64,000 nucleotides of DNA from the NCBI GenBank assembly GCA_045586505.1, contig JAZNAL010000053.1:61004-125003 (forward strand). Direction: 5' to 3'. The position numbers were made by a program, and so were the translations under genes. Shown one piece after another: positions 1-7,681 of this stretch. The stretch's first letter is position 1, and each line of letters begins with the position of its first letter. Source of the stretch: Flemingiibacterium sp045586505 (GTDB lineage Bacteria > Bacillota > Clostridia > Oscillospirales > CAG-272). The notes below the pieces were generated by a model. The model was given only the letters and a program-made list of their open reading frames with translations, had not been told where the DNA came from and did no database searches.

Positions 1-1288
1 TTTTCTTTGCATATCCTATACCGTGCTCTCCCGAAACAAGTCCACCAAGCTCCTCTGCCTTGAGGTACATACGGTCAAAGCAGATATTGAGCTTTTCTTC
101 CCATGTTTTCTCGTCCAGCTCGTCTCTGCATATGTATATGTGGAGATTTCCGTCTCCTGCGTGACCGAAGCTGGGGATCCTTATACCCATTTCCTCAGAA
201 AGAGTATGCGTAAACTTGATGAACTCGGCTATCATATCCTTGGGAACTACAACGTCGCATTCGTCCATTTCTGTAGTTGATGCCTTGATAGCCTCAAGGA
301 ACGCTCCTCTTGCCGACCAAACGGATTTCTTTCTCTCCTCGGTATCAACGATATATGCATCTATTGCACCGATCTCAAGGCAAAGATTTGCAACGGTATT
401 CATATCCGCTTCAACCTGCTCGTCAGTATTGCCGTCAAAGGTGAGCAGAATATATGCATCGCTTTTGGTATCGGGGAATTTCTTTCCAAGATAGCTCTCG
501 GAGAAGAGAATTGTGTCGCGGGACATATACTCGATAGCGGTGGGTGTTACCTTTGAGCGAATTATCTGAGGAACAGCCTCAATGGCGCTCTTCATATCTT
601 TGAACGGCACAAGAAGGCTCACGGAAACCTTGGGAAGAGGAACGAGCTTCAATACTGCCTCGGTTATGATACACAGCGTTCCCTCCGAGCCTATAACCAG
701 ATCCTTCAGGCTATATCCCGAGCTGTTTTTTGCGACCTTTGCGCCAAGCTCCAGTATCTCGCCGTCCGGCATAACGACGGTAAGTGCTCGTACGTAGTCT
801 CTTGTTACGCCATATTTAACAGCTCTCATGCCGCCGGCATTTGTTGAGATATTTCCGCCAATTGTTGCGGATTTTTCACCCGGATCCGGCGGATAAAGGA
901 AATCGTTTTCCTCGGCAAATGCCGCAAGCTCCATAAGAAGGACGCCGGGTTGAACGGTTACTGTGAGGTTGTTTTTGTCAAGCTCTAAGATCTTGTTCAT
1001 CTTGATGGTTTCAAGAAGAATGCCGCCCTCAAGTGCAACAGCCGCGCCCACAAGACCTGTTCCGCTTCCTCTGACGGTTACGGGAATGCATCTGTTGTAG
1101 GCGAGCTTCATGATCTCGCTTATCTGTTCTGTGGAACAAGCCCGTACAAGCACGTCAGGCATATTTTCTATACCGCCAAGCTCGTCGTGAGCATAGTCGG
1201 GGCTTATTTCGTCGCCGAAGAGCACGTTGCTCTCACCGACGATTGCGCGCAGGGCAGCCACATCCTTTTCGGTTATTTTATTATACAT
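1..1288 (-). CDS. FAD-linked oxidase, GlcD/LctD-type D-lactate (or 2-hydroxyacid) dehydrogenase, C-terminus off the window
   Basis: Partial gene; about 429 codons are visible and the 3' end lies beyond position 1. The N-terminal half has the VAO-type FAD-binding pattern, with GSGTGLVGAAV near residue 75 and GGNISTNAGGMRAVKYG near residue 145. The rest fits the FAD-oxidase C-terminal domain of glycolate oxidase GlcD and D-lactate dehydrogenases. The ATG at 1288 overlaps the end of etfA by 8 bases, so the two are translationally coupled. Order etfB-etfA-dehydrogenase matches the lctBCD lactate dehydrogenase/Etf complex of Acetobacterium woodii, which oxidises lactate with NAD+ by electron confurcation using reduced ferredoxin. 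Lactate as substrate is inferred from that gene order; glycolate or 2-hydroxyglutarate are alternatives. Confidence 0.85.
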   Translation of the reverse strand, partial: MYNKITEKDVAALRAIVGESNVLFGDEISPDYAHDELGGIENMPDVLVRACSTEQISEIMKLAYNRCIPVTVRGSGTGLVGAAVALEGGILLETIKMNKILELDKNNLTVTVQPGVLLMELAAFAEENDFLYPPDPGEKSATIGGNISTNAGGMRAVKYGVTRDYVRALTVVMPDGEILELGAKVAKNSSGYSLKDLVIGSEGTLCIITEAVLKLVPLPKVSVSLLVPFKDMKSAIEAVPQIIRSKVTPTAIEYMSRDTILFSESYLGKKFPDTKSDAYILLTFDGNTDEQVEADMNTVANLCLEIGAIDAYIVDTEERKKSVWSARGAFLEAIKASTTEMDECDVVVPKDMIAEFIKFTHTLSEEMGIRIPSFGHAGDGNLHIYICRDELDEKTWEEKLNICFDRMYLKAEELGGLVSGEHGIGYAKK

Positions 1289-2477
1289 CAGCGCGCACCT
1301 CCTTTATCTTTTCAATAAGAGCGGGGACTATCTCGGCGGCATCACCTACGACGCAGTAATGAGCCACGTCAAATATCGGAGCATTCTTGTCTGTATTTAT
1401 TGCCACGATACAATCGGATGACTTCATTCCCGCCGCAAACTGAACTGCGCCCGATATTCCGATGCAGATTATGAATTTTGGCTTTACGGTTCTTCCCGAA
1501 AGACCTATCTGTCTTTTTGCATTGAAAATATTGCTTTCGGCAAGAGGTCTTGTGCAGGCAACAACGCCGCCCAGCAGATCGGCAAGCTCTGCCGCCTGTG
1601 CTCTCAGCGTGTCGCTCTGTGCGCCTCTGCCCACAGCAACGATAACGTCTGCCTCTGCGATATCGATGTCCTTGGGCTTTTCCTGTATTTCAAGAACCGA
1701 TATCTTTGATGCCAGCTTTTCCTCGGAAGCCTCCATATTTACGATTTCTCCGAAAGCCTCCACCGTGGGCTTAGGCTCTGTAAAGACCTTATAGCGTGCG
1801 GTGCAGAACTGAGGACGTGTATTGGGCGAGATGATCTGTGCCATAATATTTCCGCCGAATGCGGGACGTATCTGCACAAGGTCGGTGTTCTCCTTCATTT
1901 CGAGAACGGTACAGTCTGCTGTGAGACCTGCATGGCAGCGTGCCGCAACTCTCGGTGCAAGCTGTCTGCCAAGGTCCGTAGCTCCCACAAGTATAGAGGA
2001 TGGCTTTACCTTGTGGATGAAATCGCAGAAAGCCGCGGTATATGGCTCTATTCTGAAGCTCTTATAGACCTCGTTATCATAAACGAAAACCTTATCTACA
2101 CCGTAATGGAGCAGCTTTTCTGCACACTTGCCGATATTGCTGCCAATAAGAAGAACATAAACCGGGTGATTTATAACCGAAGCCAGCTCGCGGGCTTTAC
2201 CGCACAGCTCATATGTAACACGGTGAAGCTCTCCGCCCTGACAATCGGCATAAACGCAAACGCCCTTCCAGAGTGTTTTATCAACCGTCACTACTTCCTC
2301 TTCAACAAATTCGACAGCCCCATCTCCGTTGCGAACGCAAAGCTTGCACATCTTGCACGCAGAGGATATAGCGAGCTTTCCTTCATCATTCGAAATAGCG
2401 CCGAATGGACACACCTTAACGAGCTTTTCGGCAAGGTCAGGAGTGATTTTATTTTGATTTACAACAAGTTTTCCCAT
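1281..2477 (-). CDS. etfA: Electron transfer flavoprotein alpha subunit with N-terminal ferredoxin-like domain
   Basis: 398 residues. The C-terminal two thirds is a standard EtfA, with the FAD-binding stretch GLSGRTVKPKFIICIGISG near residue 325 and an IAINTDKNAPIF-like segment after it. The first ~60 residues form an extra domain with CPFGAI near residue 24 and CKMCKLC near residue 41, enough cysteines for one [4Fe-4S] cluster. Such an N-terminal ferredoxin-like domain occurs on EtfA subunits of lactate dehydrogenase/Etf complexes such as LctC of Acetobacterium woodii. It lies 13 bases after etfB and overlaps the dehydrogenase gene. It should bind FAD and pass electrons between the dehydrogenase, NAD+ and ferredoxin in the cytoplasm. 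Confidence 0.93.
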   Translation of the reverse strand: MGKLVVNQNKITPDLAEKLVKVCPFGAISNDEGKLAISSACKMCKLCVRNGDGAVEFVEEEVVTVDKTLWKGVCVYADCQGGELHRVTYELCGKARELASVINHPVYVLLIGSNIGKCAEKLLHYGVDKVFVYDNEVYKSFRIEPYTAAFCDFIHKVKPSSILVGATDLGRQLAPRVAARCHAGLTADCTVLEMKENTDLVQIRPAFGGNIMAQIISPNTRPQFCTARYKVFTEPKPTVEAFGEIVNMEASEEKLASKISVLEIQEKPKDIDIAEADVIVAVGRGAQSDTLRAQAAELADLLGGVVACTRPLAESNIFNAKRQIGLSGRTVKPKFIICIGISGAVQFAAGMKSSDCIVAINTDKNAPIFDVAHYCVVGDAAEIVPALIEKIKEVRADV

Positions 2478-2490
2478 GGTAGCTGCCTCC

Positions 2491-3279
2491 TTATATCATC
2501 TTGAGCTTGCAAACAAGCTCGCAGAGAGATTGCGCCTGCTCACGGGAGGTACCCGTCACGCTGTGCTTTTCGGTGTTCTTTTCGGGCGGGAATATTCTCT
2601 CAACCTGGGTCGCAGAGCCGGAAAGACCGTAATGCCCGGGATCCCTATCGTCAAAATCATCGAAGGTGAGAATTTTTACCACGTCATCCGTGATGCTCTG
2701 CTTTACCTTATAGGAAGGAAGCCTGGGGGTGTTTATATCATTCTCCATAGAAATAAGGCAGGGAAGCTCAACACTCATCTTTATTGTGTTATTATCAAGA
2801 GATGCAGTAACAGTTGCCTTACCGTCGCTTATTTCGTCGATGGAGATTACGTTTGAAACATTTGGAATATTCAGATTTTCAGCTAACTCTGCGCCAACCT
2901 GAGCCGTATCGCCGTCGGTTGTCTGCTTTCCGCAAATGATCATATCAAAATCTCCGCACTTGCGTATACCCTGAGAAATGGTATATGCGGTAGCAAGAAC
3001 GTCAGCACCGGCAAATTTGCGGTCGGAAAGCACTGTACCTTTCTCTGCACCCATGCAGACAGCCTCTTCGATAACAGACTTTGCCTGAGGCGGTCCCATG
3101 GTGATACATTCAACACTTCCGCCGTATTTTTCGGTAAGAGAGAGAGCTGCCTCAATGCCATACAGATCGTATGGATTCATCTTACTCCGAATGCCGCTTC
3201 TTTTAAGAACGCCCGTGATCGGATCGACCTCAACGTTGTTGGAGCCCGGCACTTGCTTGATACAAACCAGAATTTTCAT
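2491..3279 (-). CDS. etfB: Electron transfer flavoprotein beta subunit
   Basis: 262 residues beginning MKILVCIKQVPGSNNVEVD, the usual EtfB start. A longer reading from 3321 is rejected because GGAGG sits just before the ATG at 3279. It contains the nucleotide-binding region of EtfB, including GADVLATAYTIS and CGKQTTDGDTAQVG near residue 115. EtfB pairs with EtfA and in bifurcating or confurcating forms binds a second FAD and NAD(H). It is the first gene of the etfB-etfA-dehydrogenase operon. A promoter and a palindrome lie in its leader. Confidence 0.94.
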   Translation of the reverse strand: MKILVCIKQVPGSNNVEVDPITGVLKRSGIRSKMNPYDLYGIEAALSLTEKYGGSVECITMGPPQAKSVIEEAVCMGAEKGTVLSDRKFAGADVLATAYTISQGIRKCGDFDMIICGKQTTDGDTAQVGAELAENLNIPNVSNVISIDEISDGKATVTASLDNNTIKMSVELPCLISMENDINTPRLPSYKVKQSITDDVVKILTFDDFDDRDPGHYGLSGSATQVERIFPPEKNTEKHSVTGTSREQAQSLCELVCKLKMI

Positions 3280-3302
3280 ATATCCTCCAAAGTAAATAAT
3301 AC

Positions 3303-3367
3303 TTGCAAATAACATTTGCAAAAATGTAACTCAGATATATTATAACATATTTTTTGCCATATGTAAA
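3303..3367 (-). promoter_or_regulatory. etfB promoter and downstream palindromic operator candidate
   Basis: On the minus strand TTTACA (3367-3362) and TATAAT (3344-3339) are 17 bases apart. Between the start site and etfB lies a perfect inverted repeat, TTGCAAAT-AAC-ATTTGCAA (3303-3321), placed where a repressor would block transcription. Lactate-utilisation operons are often controlled by GntR-type repressors; no regulator gene is adjacent here, so the binding protein is unknown. Confidence 0.6.
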
Positions 3368-3479
3368 AAGCTATACCAAAAAAATTTGGCATTGAATAAG
3401 ATATCTTTTTTAGTCGCACTAATTGGTTGCACCACCGACTTGTTGACCTGTACGCGAATGCCGCTGCGCACCGGTAGCG

Positions 3480-3501
3480 GCAAGAACGCAAGCGTTCTTG
3501 C
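3480..3501. repeat. 22-bp palindrome related to the repeat beside tRNA-Leu
   Basis: GCAAGAACGC-AA-GCGTTCTTGC is a perfect 10-bp inverted repeat. A near copy (9-bp arms, AAA loop) lies at 23518-23538 just after tRNA-Leu, and its right half recurs at 28257-28269. Both full copies sit within 250 bases of a tRNA gene. Apart from the promoter at its start and the hairpins near its end, the etfB-tRNA gap (3280-3645) has nothing else I can name. Confidence 0.5.
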
Positions 3502-3570
3502 TCCGAGCTTTTCAATCTACCTACGAATCGAGCAACCAAACAACCACATTGCGGTTACTGTTTTGAAATA

Positions 3571-3645
3571 CAACAAAAAACTCGTCATAAGACGGTTTTT
3601 AGCCGCTCCCACCTAAATAAAAAACTCGTCTTACGACGAGTTTTT
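3571..3645 (-). terminator. Tandem intrinsic terminators of the tRNA-Thr/tRNA-Tyr transcript
   Basis: On the minus strand, just after the tRNA-Tyr CCA, a hairpin with arms AACTCGTC/GACGAGTT (3642-3635 and 3630-3623) is followed by T residues. A second, weaker copy with a bulged stem lies at about 3597-3573. Between them is an 11-base inverted copy of the tRNA-Tyr 3' end (3603-3613). Confidence 0.75.
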
Positions 3646-3730
3646 TGGTGGGAGCGGGTGGATTCGGACCACCGAAGTCACTGACAACAGATTTACAGTC
3701 TGCCCCCTTTGGCCGCTCGGGAACGCTCCC
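3646..3730 (-). tRNA. tRNA-Tyr (GTA)
   Basis: 85 nt including encoded CCA. Acceptor arms GGGAGCG and CGCTCCC pair, the anticodon loop carries GTA, and there is a long variable arm as expected for bacterial tRNA-Tyr. It is 5 bases downstream of tRNA-Thr and shares its promoter. Confidence 0.95.
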
Positions 3731-3735
3731 ATATA

Positions 3736-3810
3736 TGGAGCTGGTGAACGGAGTCGAACCATCAACCTGCTGATTACAAATCAGCTGCTCTGCCATTGAG
3801 CCACACCAGC
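3736..3810 (-). tRNA. tRNA-Thr (TGT)
   Basis: 75 nt including CCA. The acceptor stem is GCTGGTG/CACCAGC; the anticodon stem GCTGA/TCAGC encloses the loop TTTGTAA, giving anticodon TGT. It is first in a two-tRNA transcript with tRNA-Tyr. Confidence 0.95.
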
Positions 3811-3830
3811 ATCTTTATTCAACGCATATC

Positions 3831-3859
3831 ATTATAACACTTTTATACGCTTTTGTCAA
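3831..3859 (-). promoter_or_regulatory. Consensus sigma-A promoter of the tRNA-Thr/tRNA-Tyr operon
   Basis: On the minus strand TTGACA (3859-3854) and TATAAT (3836-3831) are separated by 17 bases, a perfect match to consensus about 20 bases upstream of tRNA-Thr. Confidence 0.85.
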
Positions 3860-3978
3860 GGGGTTTTTGAAATATTTTTTATCATTTGACTTCGCAATAG
3901 GAATTATTTCGCACCATATTAACGGGAACTTTTTTGTGGGAATACTCGTCATATAAGTATCACAAAAGGGGGGATTCA

Positions 3979-4635
3979 ATGCTGACGCGATTTTTCGCGA
4001 TACTGACGCTTGCCACACTATTGGCAGGGCTTACAGCCTGCGATGACAAAGTAGATGAGATGCATGACCACGAAACGGGGGTTGTCATAAACCACCTTGA
4101 GGAAGAACTGACTGCAGATGTAGCGGCGGCGTTTTTTGACGCGCAGAATGTGGCACTGTATTTTTCGGGTTACGGGCGCAATATGTATACCGAGGGAAGC
4201 ATAGATGTGGAGGGCGGCACATATCCAGGTGCTGTATCTACGCAATATGACCGTTTTTCGGTATGCGATACTATGGCAGAACTGCGCGAGGCGGTGGAAG
4301 CCGTATTCACCGACGAGCTTGCACAGGTGTTTCTTAACAAAACCGCAAGCGGAATGCCGCTGTTTTATGAAAGTGACGGTGTTTTGTACCGTTTCGGCGG
4401 ATATGTTGCGCAGTACGGGGCTGATGCAGAGCTCACCGAAATCCTGGAATGCCGCAGGAATGATGATGGAAGCATAACGCTTTCGGTCAGGGCGACCTTC
4501 CCGGGATTTTACGGCGGAGATGCCCACGTTATTGTGGAGCATGAGTATACCTGCATTAATAGCGATGGGAAATACAAGTTTACGGGTGAGTTTCCGCTGC
4601 CAATAGAGCTTGCGGCATCGGAAATACTTACTTGA
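3979..4635 (+). CDS. Predicted lipoprotein of unknown function
   Basis: 218 residues. The start at 3979 follows a strong G-rich ribosome site (3969-3973); a longer reading from 3934 lacks one. Residues 1-21 are a lipoprotein signal ending LLAGLTAC, so Cys21 should be lipidated and the protein held on the outer face of the membrane. The rest is an acidic domain with repeated aromatic residues and no catalytic motif I can name. The layout (short helix, FTDELAQVFLN segment, beta-rich end) recalls the IseA/YoeB inhibitors of cell-wall DL-endopeptidases, but that is only a weak resemblance. It stands alone, ending in its own terminator. Confidence 0.75.
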   Translation: MLTRFFAILTLATLLAGLTACDDKVDEMHDHETGVVINHLEEELTADVAAAFFDAQNVALYFSGYGRNMYTEGSIDVEGGTYPGAVSTQYDRFSVCDTMAELREAVEAVFTDELAQVFLNKTASGMPLFYESDGVLYRFGGYVAQYGADAELTEILECRRNDDGSITLSVRATFPGFYGGDAHVIVEHEYTCINSDGKYKFTGEFPLPIELAASEILT

Positions 4636-4649
4636 CGGCGAATTCAAGC

Positions 4650-4692
4650 AAAAGCGCTTTCTTCGACAGACGTCGGAGGAGGCGCTTTTTTT
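4650..4692 (+). terminator. Terminator of the lipoprotein gene
   Basis: AAAAGCGC and GGCGCTTTT arms flank an inner CGAC/GTCG stem, followed by a run of seven T. Confidence 0.75.
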
Positions 4693-4786
4693 ATTTGTGT
4701 CGTAGATATAATGATAAGCGGTATATTTCGTAATGCAAATGCCAAGCCGGAGATGTAAACAATTTGTATACAATCACACGGCATAC

Positions 4787-4832
4787 TTGAATTGATTTAA
4801 CGATAGGGGTATAATTATAAGGTACCTTATAA
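4787..4832 (+). promoter_or_regulatory. marR-ABC promoter with an 18-bp palindromic operator
   Basis: TTGAAT (4787-4792) and TATAAT (4810-4815) are 17 bases apart. Overlapping the end of the -10 is the perfect palindrome TTATAAGGTACCTTATAA (4815-4832), immediately before the GGAG ribosome site at 4836. A palindrome over the start site is the usual arrangement for MarR autorepression; binding by this MarR is inferred. Confidence 0.7.
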
Positions 4833-4884
4833 AAAGGAGCTGGTCTTTATTTTTAGCCATGCGGATTTTTCAGATACAGAGCTG

Positions 4885-5313
4885 ATGGGACGTATGCGCA
4901 GATGCGGGTATATCCTGCACCACCGCTATCCGCTGGGAATGTCTCAGAACCGTATATTGCTTATACTCAAAAACGAAGGTGCAATGAAGCAGCGCGATCT
5001 AATGGAACGTATGCACATACAGGCGGGAAGCCTTTCCGAGATCATTGCAAAGGTGGAAAGTGCCGGATATATCGAGCGCGTGCGCTGCGAGGACGATAAG
5101 CGCAACTTTGAGCTTCGACTTACCAAAGAGGGGCGTGAGCGCGCCGAGGTGTTCGAGCGTGAGCGCGATGAGATGGCACGGGAGCTGTACTCGGAGCTTA
5201 ATGAAGCCGAAAAGGAACAGCTTTTTGAGCTTCTCGGACGCCTGCTTACTAAATGGAGTGAGGGCTTTGAGTGCACACAGCACCAAAAGACGGAGGAAAA
5301 TACAAATGCTTAG
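4885..5313 (+). CDS. MarR-family transcriptional regulator
   Basis: 142 residues from the ATG at 4885. The winged helix is clear: KQRDLMERMHIQAGSLSEIIAKVESAGYIER (helices 3-4, near residues 34-64), then the DKRNFELRLTKEG wing near residue 68. The ATG has no ribosome site of its own; GGAG at 4836-4839 is better spaced for an in-frame ATT at 4849, which would add 12 residues that fit the family's first helix. The gene overlaps the ABC exporter by 8 bases, so the pair is coupled; such MarR proteins usually repress the adjacent exporter and release on binding a small molecule. The ligand cannot be told. Confidence 0.88.
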   Translation: MGRMRRCGYILHHRYPLGMSQNRILLILKNEGAMKQRDLMERMHIQAGSLSEIIAKVESAGYIERVRCEDDKRNFELRLTKEGRERAEVFERERDEMARELYSELNEAEKEQLFELLGRLLTKWSEGFECTQHQKTEENTNA

Positions 5314-7024
5314 ACGCTTTTTAGGCTACTACAAGCCACATATGAAGATCTTCATACTCGATATGCTCGCATCGCTTGCGGTAGCTCTTGTGGGCATCGT
5401 TTATCCCATCGTGACACGCACGATGCTCAACGATCTGATCCCAAACAAGAATTACCGCATGATAGTCATATTCGGACTCTCACTTTTACTTTTGTATGTG
5501 GTCAGAATGCTGCTTAACTATTTTATTCAGTATTACGGTCACGTCATGGGTGTGCGGATGCAGGCGGAGATGCGCTCGGATATGTTCAGACATCTTGAAA
5601 AACTGCCGTACAGCTACTATGACAATCACGAAACGGGTAAGATCATGTCCCGCATGACAAGCGACCTTATGGAAATAAGCGAGCTTGCACATCACGGCCC
5701 CGAGAATATTCTTATTTCCTCGGTGTCGGTCATTACAGCGTTTATTTACCTTATTACGATCAATCTCTGGCTGACGCTTATCATCTTCTTCGCGGTACCG
5801 TTCCTTCTTATCATCGCCACAGTGCTTCGCGGAAAGATGCGTGCCGCGTTCCTTGAGAGCCGCAAGTCTGTGGCACAGATCAATGCGGCGCTTGAAAGCA
5901 GTATTTCGGGCATACGCGTCACCAAGGCGTTCACTAACGCCGACCGCGAGCAGGAAAAGTTCGAGGTGGGCAACGGGCAGTTTGTGGAAGCCCGCCGCAA
6001 GGCATACAAGGCCATGGGACAGTTCCACTCCACCACCTCGTTTATCACGGATATTTTCAATGTTATCGTACTTATTGCGGGCGGTCTGTTCCTGTACGCG
6101 GGGCAGATTGAGCTTGGCGACTACACCACCTTTATGGTGTCTGTAGGCGTGTTCATCACCCCTGTCATGACTATGATAAACTTCATGGAGCAGTACCAGA
6201 ACGGTGTTACGGGCTTTGAGCGTTTCATCGAGATAATCGATGCCGAGCCTGAGCGTGATGCTCCCGATGCGGTGGATATAGGTAAAGCCGAGGGCAGAAT
6301 CGAATTCAAAAACGTTACCTATGCCTACGACGGAGAGCATGACGTGCTTCACGGTGTGAGCCTTTCGATCGATAAGGGTAAGACCTTTGCACTTGTAGGT
6401 CCTTCCGGCGGCGGCAAGACCACCATCTGTCATCTTATCCCGCACTTCTACAATATCGAGTCAGGACAGATACTTATTGACGGTAAGGATATAAGCACGA
6501 TCACCAACGAGTCGCTTCGCCGTAACATCGGTATAGTTCAGCAGGATATTTATCTCTTCAATGCAAGCATCCGGGAAAATATCCTCTACGGCAGACTGGA
6601 TGCCACCGAGGAAGAGGTCGTGGAGGCGGCAAAGCGTGCCAACATCCACGAATGGATCATGACGCTTGACGAGGGCTACGAAACGGTCATCGGTGAGCGC
6701 GGTGTACGTCTTTCAGGCGGTCAGAAGCAGCGTCTGTCCATTGCGCGGGTGTTCTTAAAGAATCCGCCAATACTTATTCTTGACGAGGCAACCAGTGCGC
6801 TTGACAACACCACCGAGATAATGATACAGCAGGCGCTGGATGAGCTGTGCCGCGGCAGAACCACCATCGTGGTGGCGCACCGACTCTCCACCATCAAGAA
6901 TGCTGACGAGATAGCGGTTATCTCCGAGGGCACTATAATAGAGCAGGGTACTCATGATGAGCTTGTAGCGGCAGGCGGAATGTATGCAAAGCTTCATTCG
7001 GGGCAGTTCAGGGAGAAAATTTGA
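5306..7024 (+). CDS. ABC-type multidrug/lipid exporter, fused membrane and ATPase domains
   Basis: 572 residues from ATG 5306, with GGAGG at 5292-5296. Residues 1 to ~310 form a six-helix type I exporter domain. The nucleotide-binding domain has Walker A GPSGGGKTT (near residue 367), signature LSGGQKQR (near 469) and Walker B ILILDEATSALD (near 489), with the H-loop HRLST after it. This half-transporter should homodimerise in the cytoplasmic membrane, like BmrA or MsbA. No second half-transporter follows, supporting a homodimer. The overlapping marR upstream suggests induction by an exported compound. Confidence 0.93.
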   Translation: MLRRFLGYYKPHMKIFILDMLASLAVALVGIVYPIVTRTMLNDLIPNKNYRMIVIFGLSLLLLYVVRMLLNYFIQYYGHVMGVRMQAEMRSDMFRHLEKLPYSYYDNHETGKIMSRMTSDLMEISELAHHGPENILISSVSVITAFIYLITINLWLTLIIFFAVPFLLIIATVLRGKMRAAFLESRKSVAQINAALESSISGIRVTKAFTNADREQEKFEVGNGQFVEARRKAYKAMGQFHSTTSFITDIFNVIVLIAGGLFLYAGQIELGDYTTFMVSVGVFITPVMTMINFMEQYQNGVTGFERFIEIIDAEPERDAPDAVDIGKAEGRIEFKNVTYAYDGEHDVLHGVSLSIDKGKTFALVGPSGGGKTTICHLIPHFYNIESGQILIDGKDISTITNESLRRNIGIVQQDIYLFNASIRENILYGRLDATEEEVVEAAKRANIHEWIMTLDEGYETVIGERGVRLSGGQKQRLSIARVFLKNPPILILDEATSALDNTTEIMIQQALDELCRGRTTIVVAHRLSTIKNADEIAVISEGTIIEQGTHDELVAAGGMYAKLHSGQFREKI

Positions 7025-7093
7025 CGCGTGACGTGTCACGCGGTGCACAATACACAAAAAGCGACGGGCATTCTTGATGCTTGTCGCTTTTTT
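7025..7093 (+). terminator. Palindrome and intrinsic terminator after the ABC exporter
   Basis: CGCGTGAC-GT-GTCACGCG (7025-7042) is a perfect inverted repeat just after the stop codon. It is followed by a terminator with arms AAAAAGCGAC (7056-7065) and GTCGCTTTTTT (7083-7093). Confidence 0.75.
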
Positions 7094-7182
7094 ATACCTA
7101 AATAATTAGGATGTTGAGAAATTTTGAAGTAAACCAAACACAAAATTTACGCAAAAATTACCATATAAATTCGAATAAACTA

Positions 7183-7211
7183 TTGCACAAAAGGGAAAAT
7201 TGTGGTATAAT
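7183..7211 (+). promoter_or_regulatory. Promoter of the ATP synthase operon
   Basis: TTGCAC (7183-7188) and TATAAT (7206-7211) with a 17-base spacer, about 60 bases before atpI. Confidence 0.75.
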
Positions 7212-7273
7212 TAATTCTAAGGTGTTTTAACCAGATAAAGTACTGTATGTAAGGGGGCGCCAACTTAGATAAA

Positions 7274-7681
7274 ATGAAGAAAATAGATGAGGTCGTCCTG
7301 CGTGAAACGCTGTATATCACCCTGTGGGTCGCTGTTTTCTCTGTGGTTATGGAGGCGGTGTTCCTTGTTATCGGTAGGTGGGACTATACGGTGCTCCTAG
7401 GCAATCTTCTCGGCGGTGGTGCGGCGGTGCTCAATTTCTTTCTTATGGGGCTTACGGTGCAGAATGCCGTTGCTAAGGAAGAAAAGGACGCTAAGAACCT
7501 TGTGAAGCTGTCACAGACGCTGAGACATTTTATGCTTGTGGCAGTAGCCGCTATAGGCTTTATTGTAAGCTGCTTTAATGTTGTGTCAATGCTTGTTCCG
7601 CTGCTGTTTCCCAGCATCGCGGTCAAGCTCCGTATGATACGATTGAAGGACGAGCATGAGGAAGGTGAAAGTTCAAATTGA
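7274..7681 (+). CDS. atpI: ATP synthase subunit I-like membrane protein
   Basis: 135 residues with four hydrophobic segments: residues ~15-35, ~40-62, ~85-105 and ~107-120. Its place at the head of the ATP synthase operon and its size fit AtpI/subunit I, which helps assemble the c-ring and may take part in Mg2+ handling; sequence conservation in this family is low. The ATG lies 16 bases after the GGGGG ribosome site (7253-7257), longer than usual, with no alternative start codon between them. Its stop overlaps the TTG start of atpB. Confidence 0.75.
   Translation: MKKIDEVVLRETLYITLWVAVFSVVMEAVFLVIGRWDYTVLLGNLLGGGAAVLNFFLMGLTVQNAVAKEEKDAKNLVKLSQTLRHFMLVAVAAIGFIVSCFNVVSMLVPLLFPSIAVKLRMIRLKDEHEEGESSN

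Noticed and set aside
1932..2504. 190-codon plus-strand frame opposite etfA
   Set aside because: Antisense to a conserved Etf subunit with no recognisable domain.
3386..3616. 76-codon plus-strand frame before the tRNAs
   Set aside because: It crosses a palindrome and the terminators of the opposite-strand tRNA operon and has no ribosome site.
4018..4773. 251-codon minus-strand frame opposite the lipoprotein gene
   Set aside because: The plus-strand gene has a clear signal peptide, lipobox and ribosome site; the antisense frame has none and runs through the terminator.
5486..6445. 319-codon minus-strand frame inside the ABC exporter
   Set aside because: Entirely antisense to a conserved transporter domain; its histidine-rich peptide is typical shadow composition.
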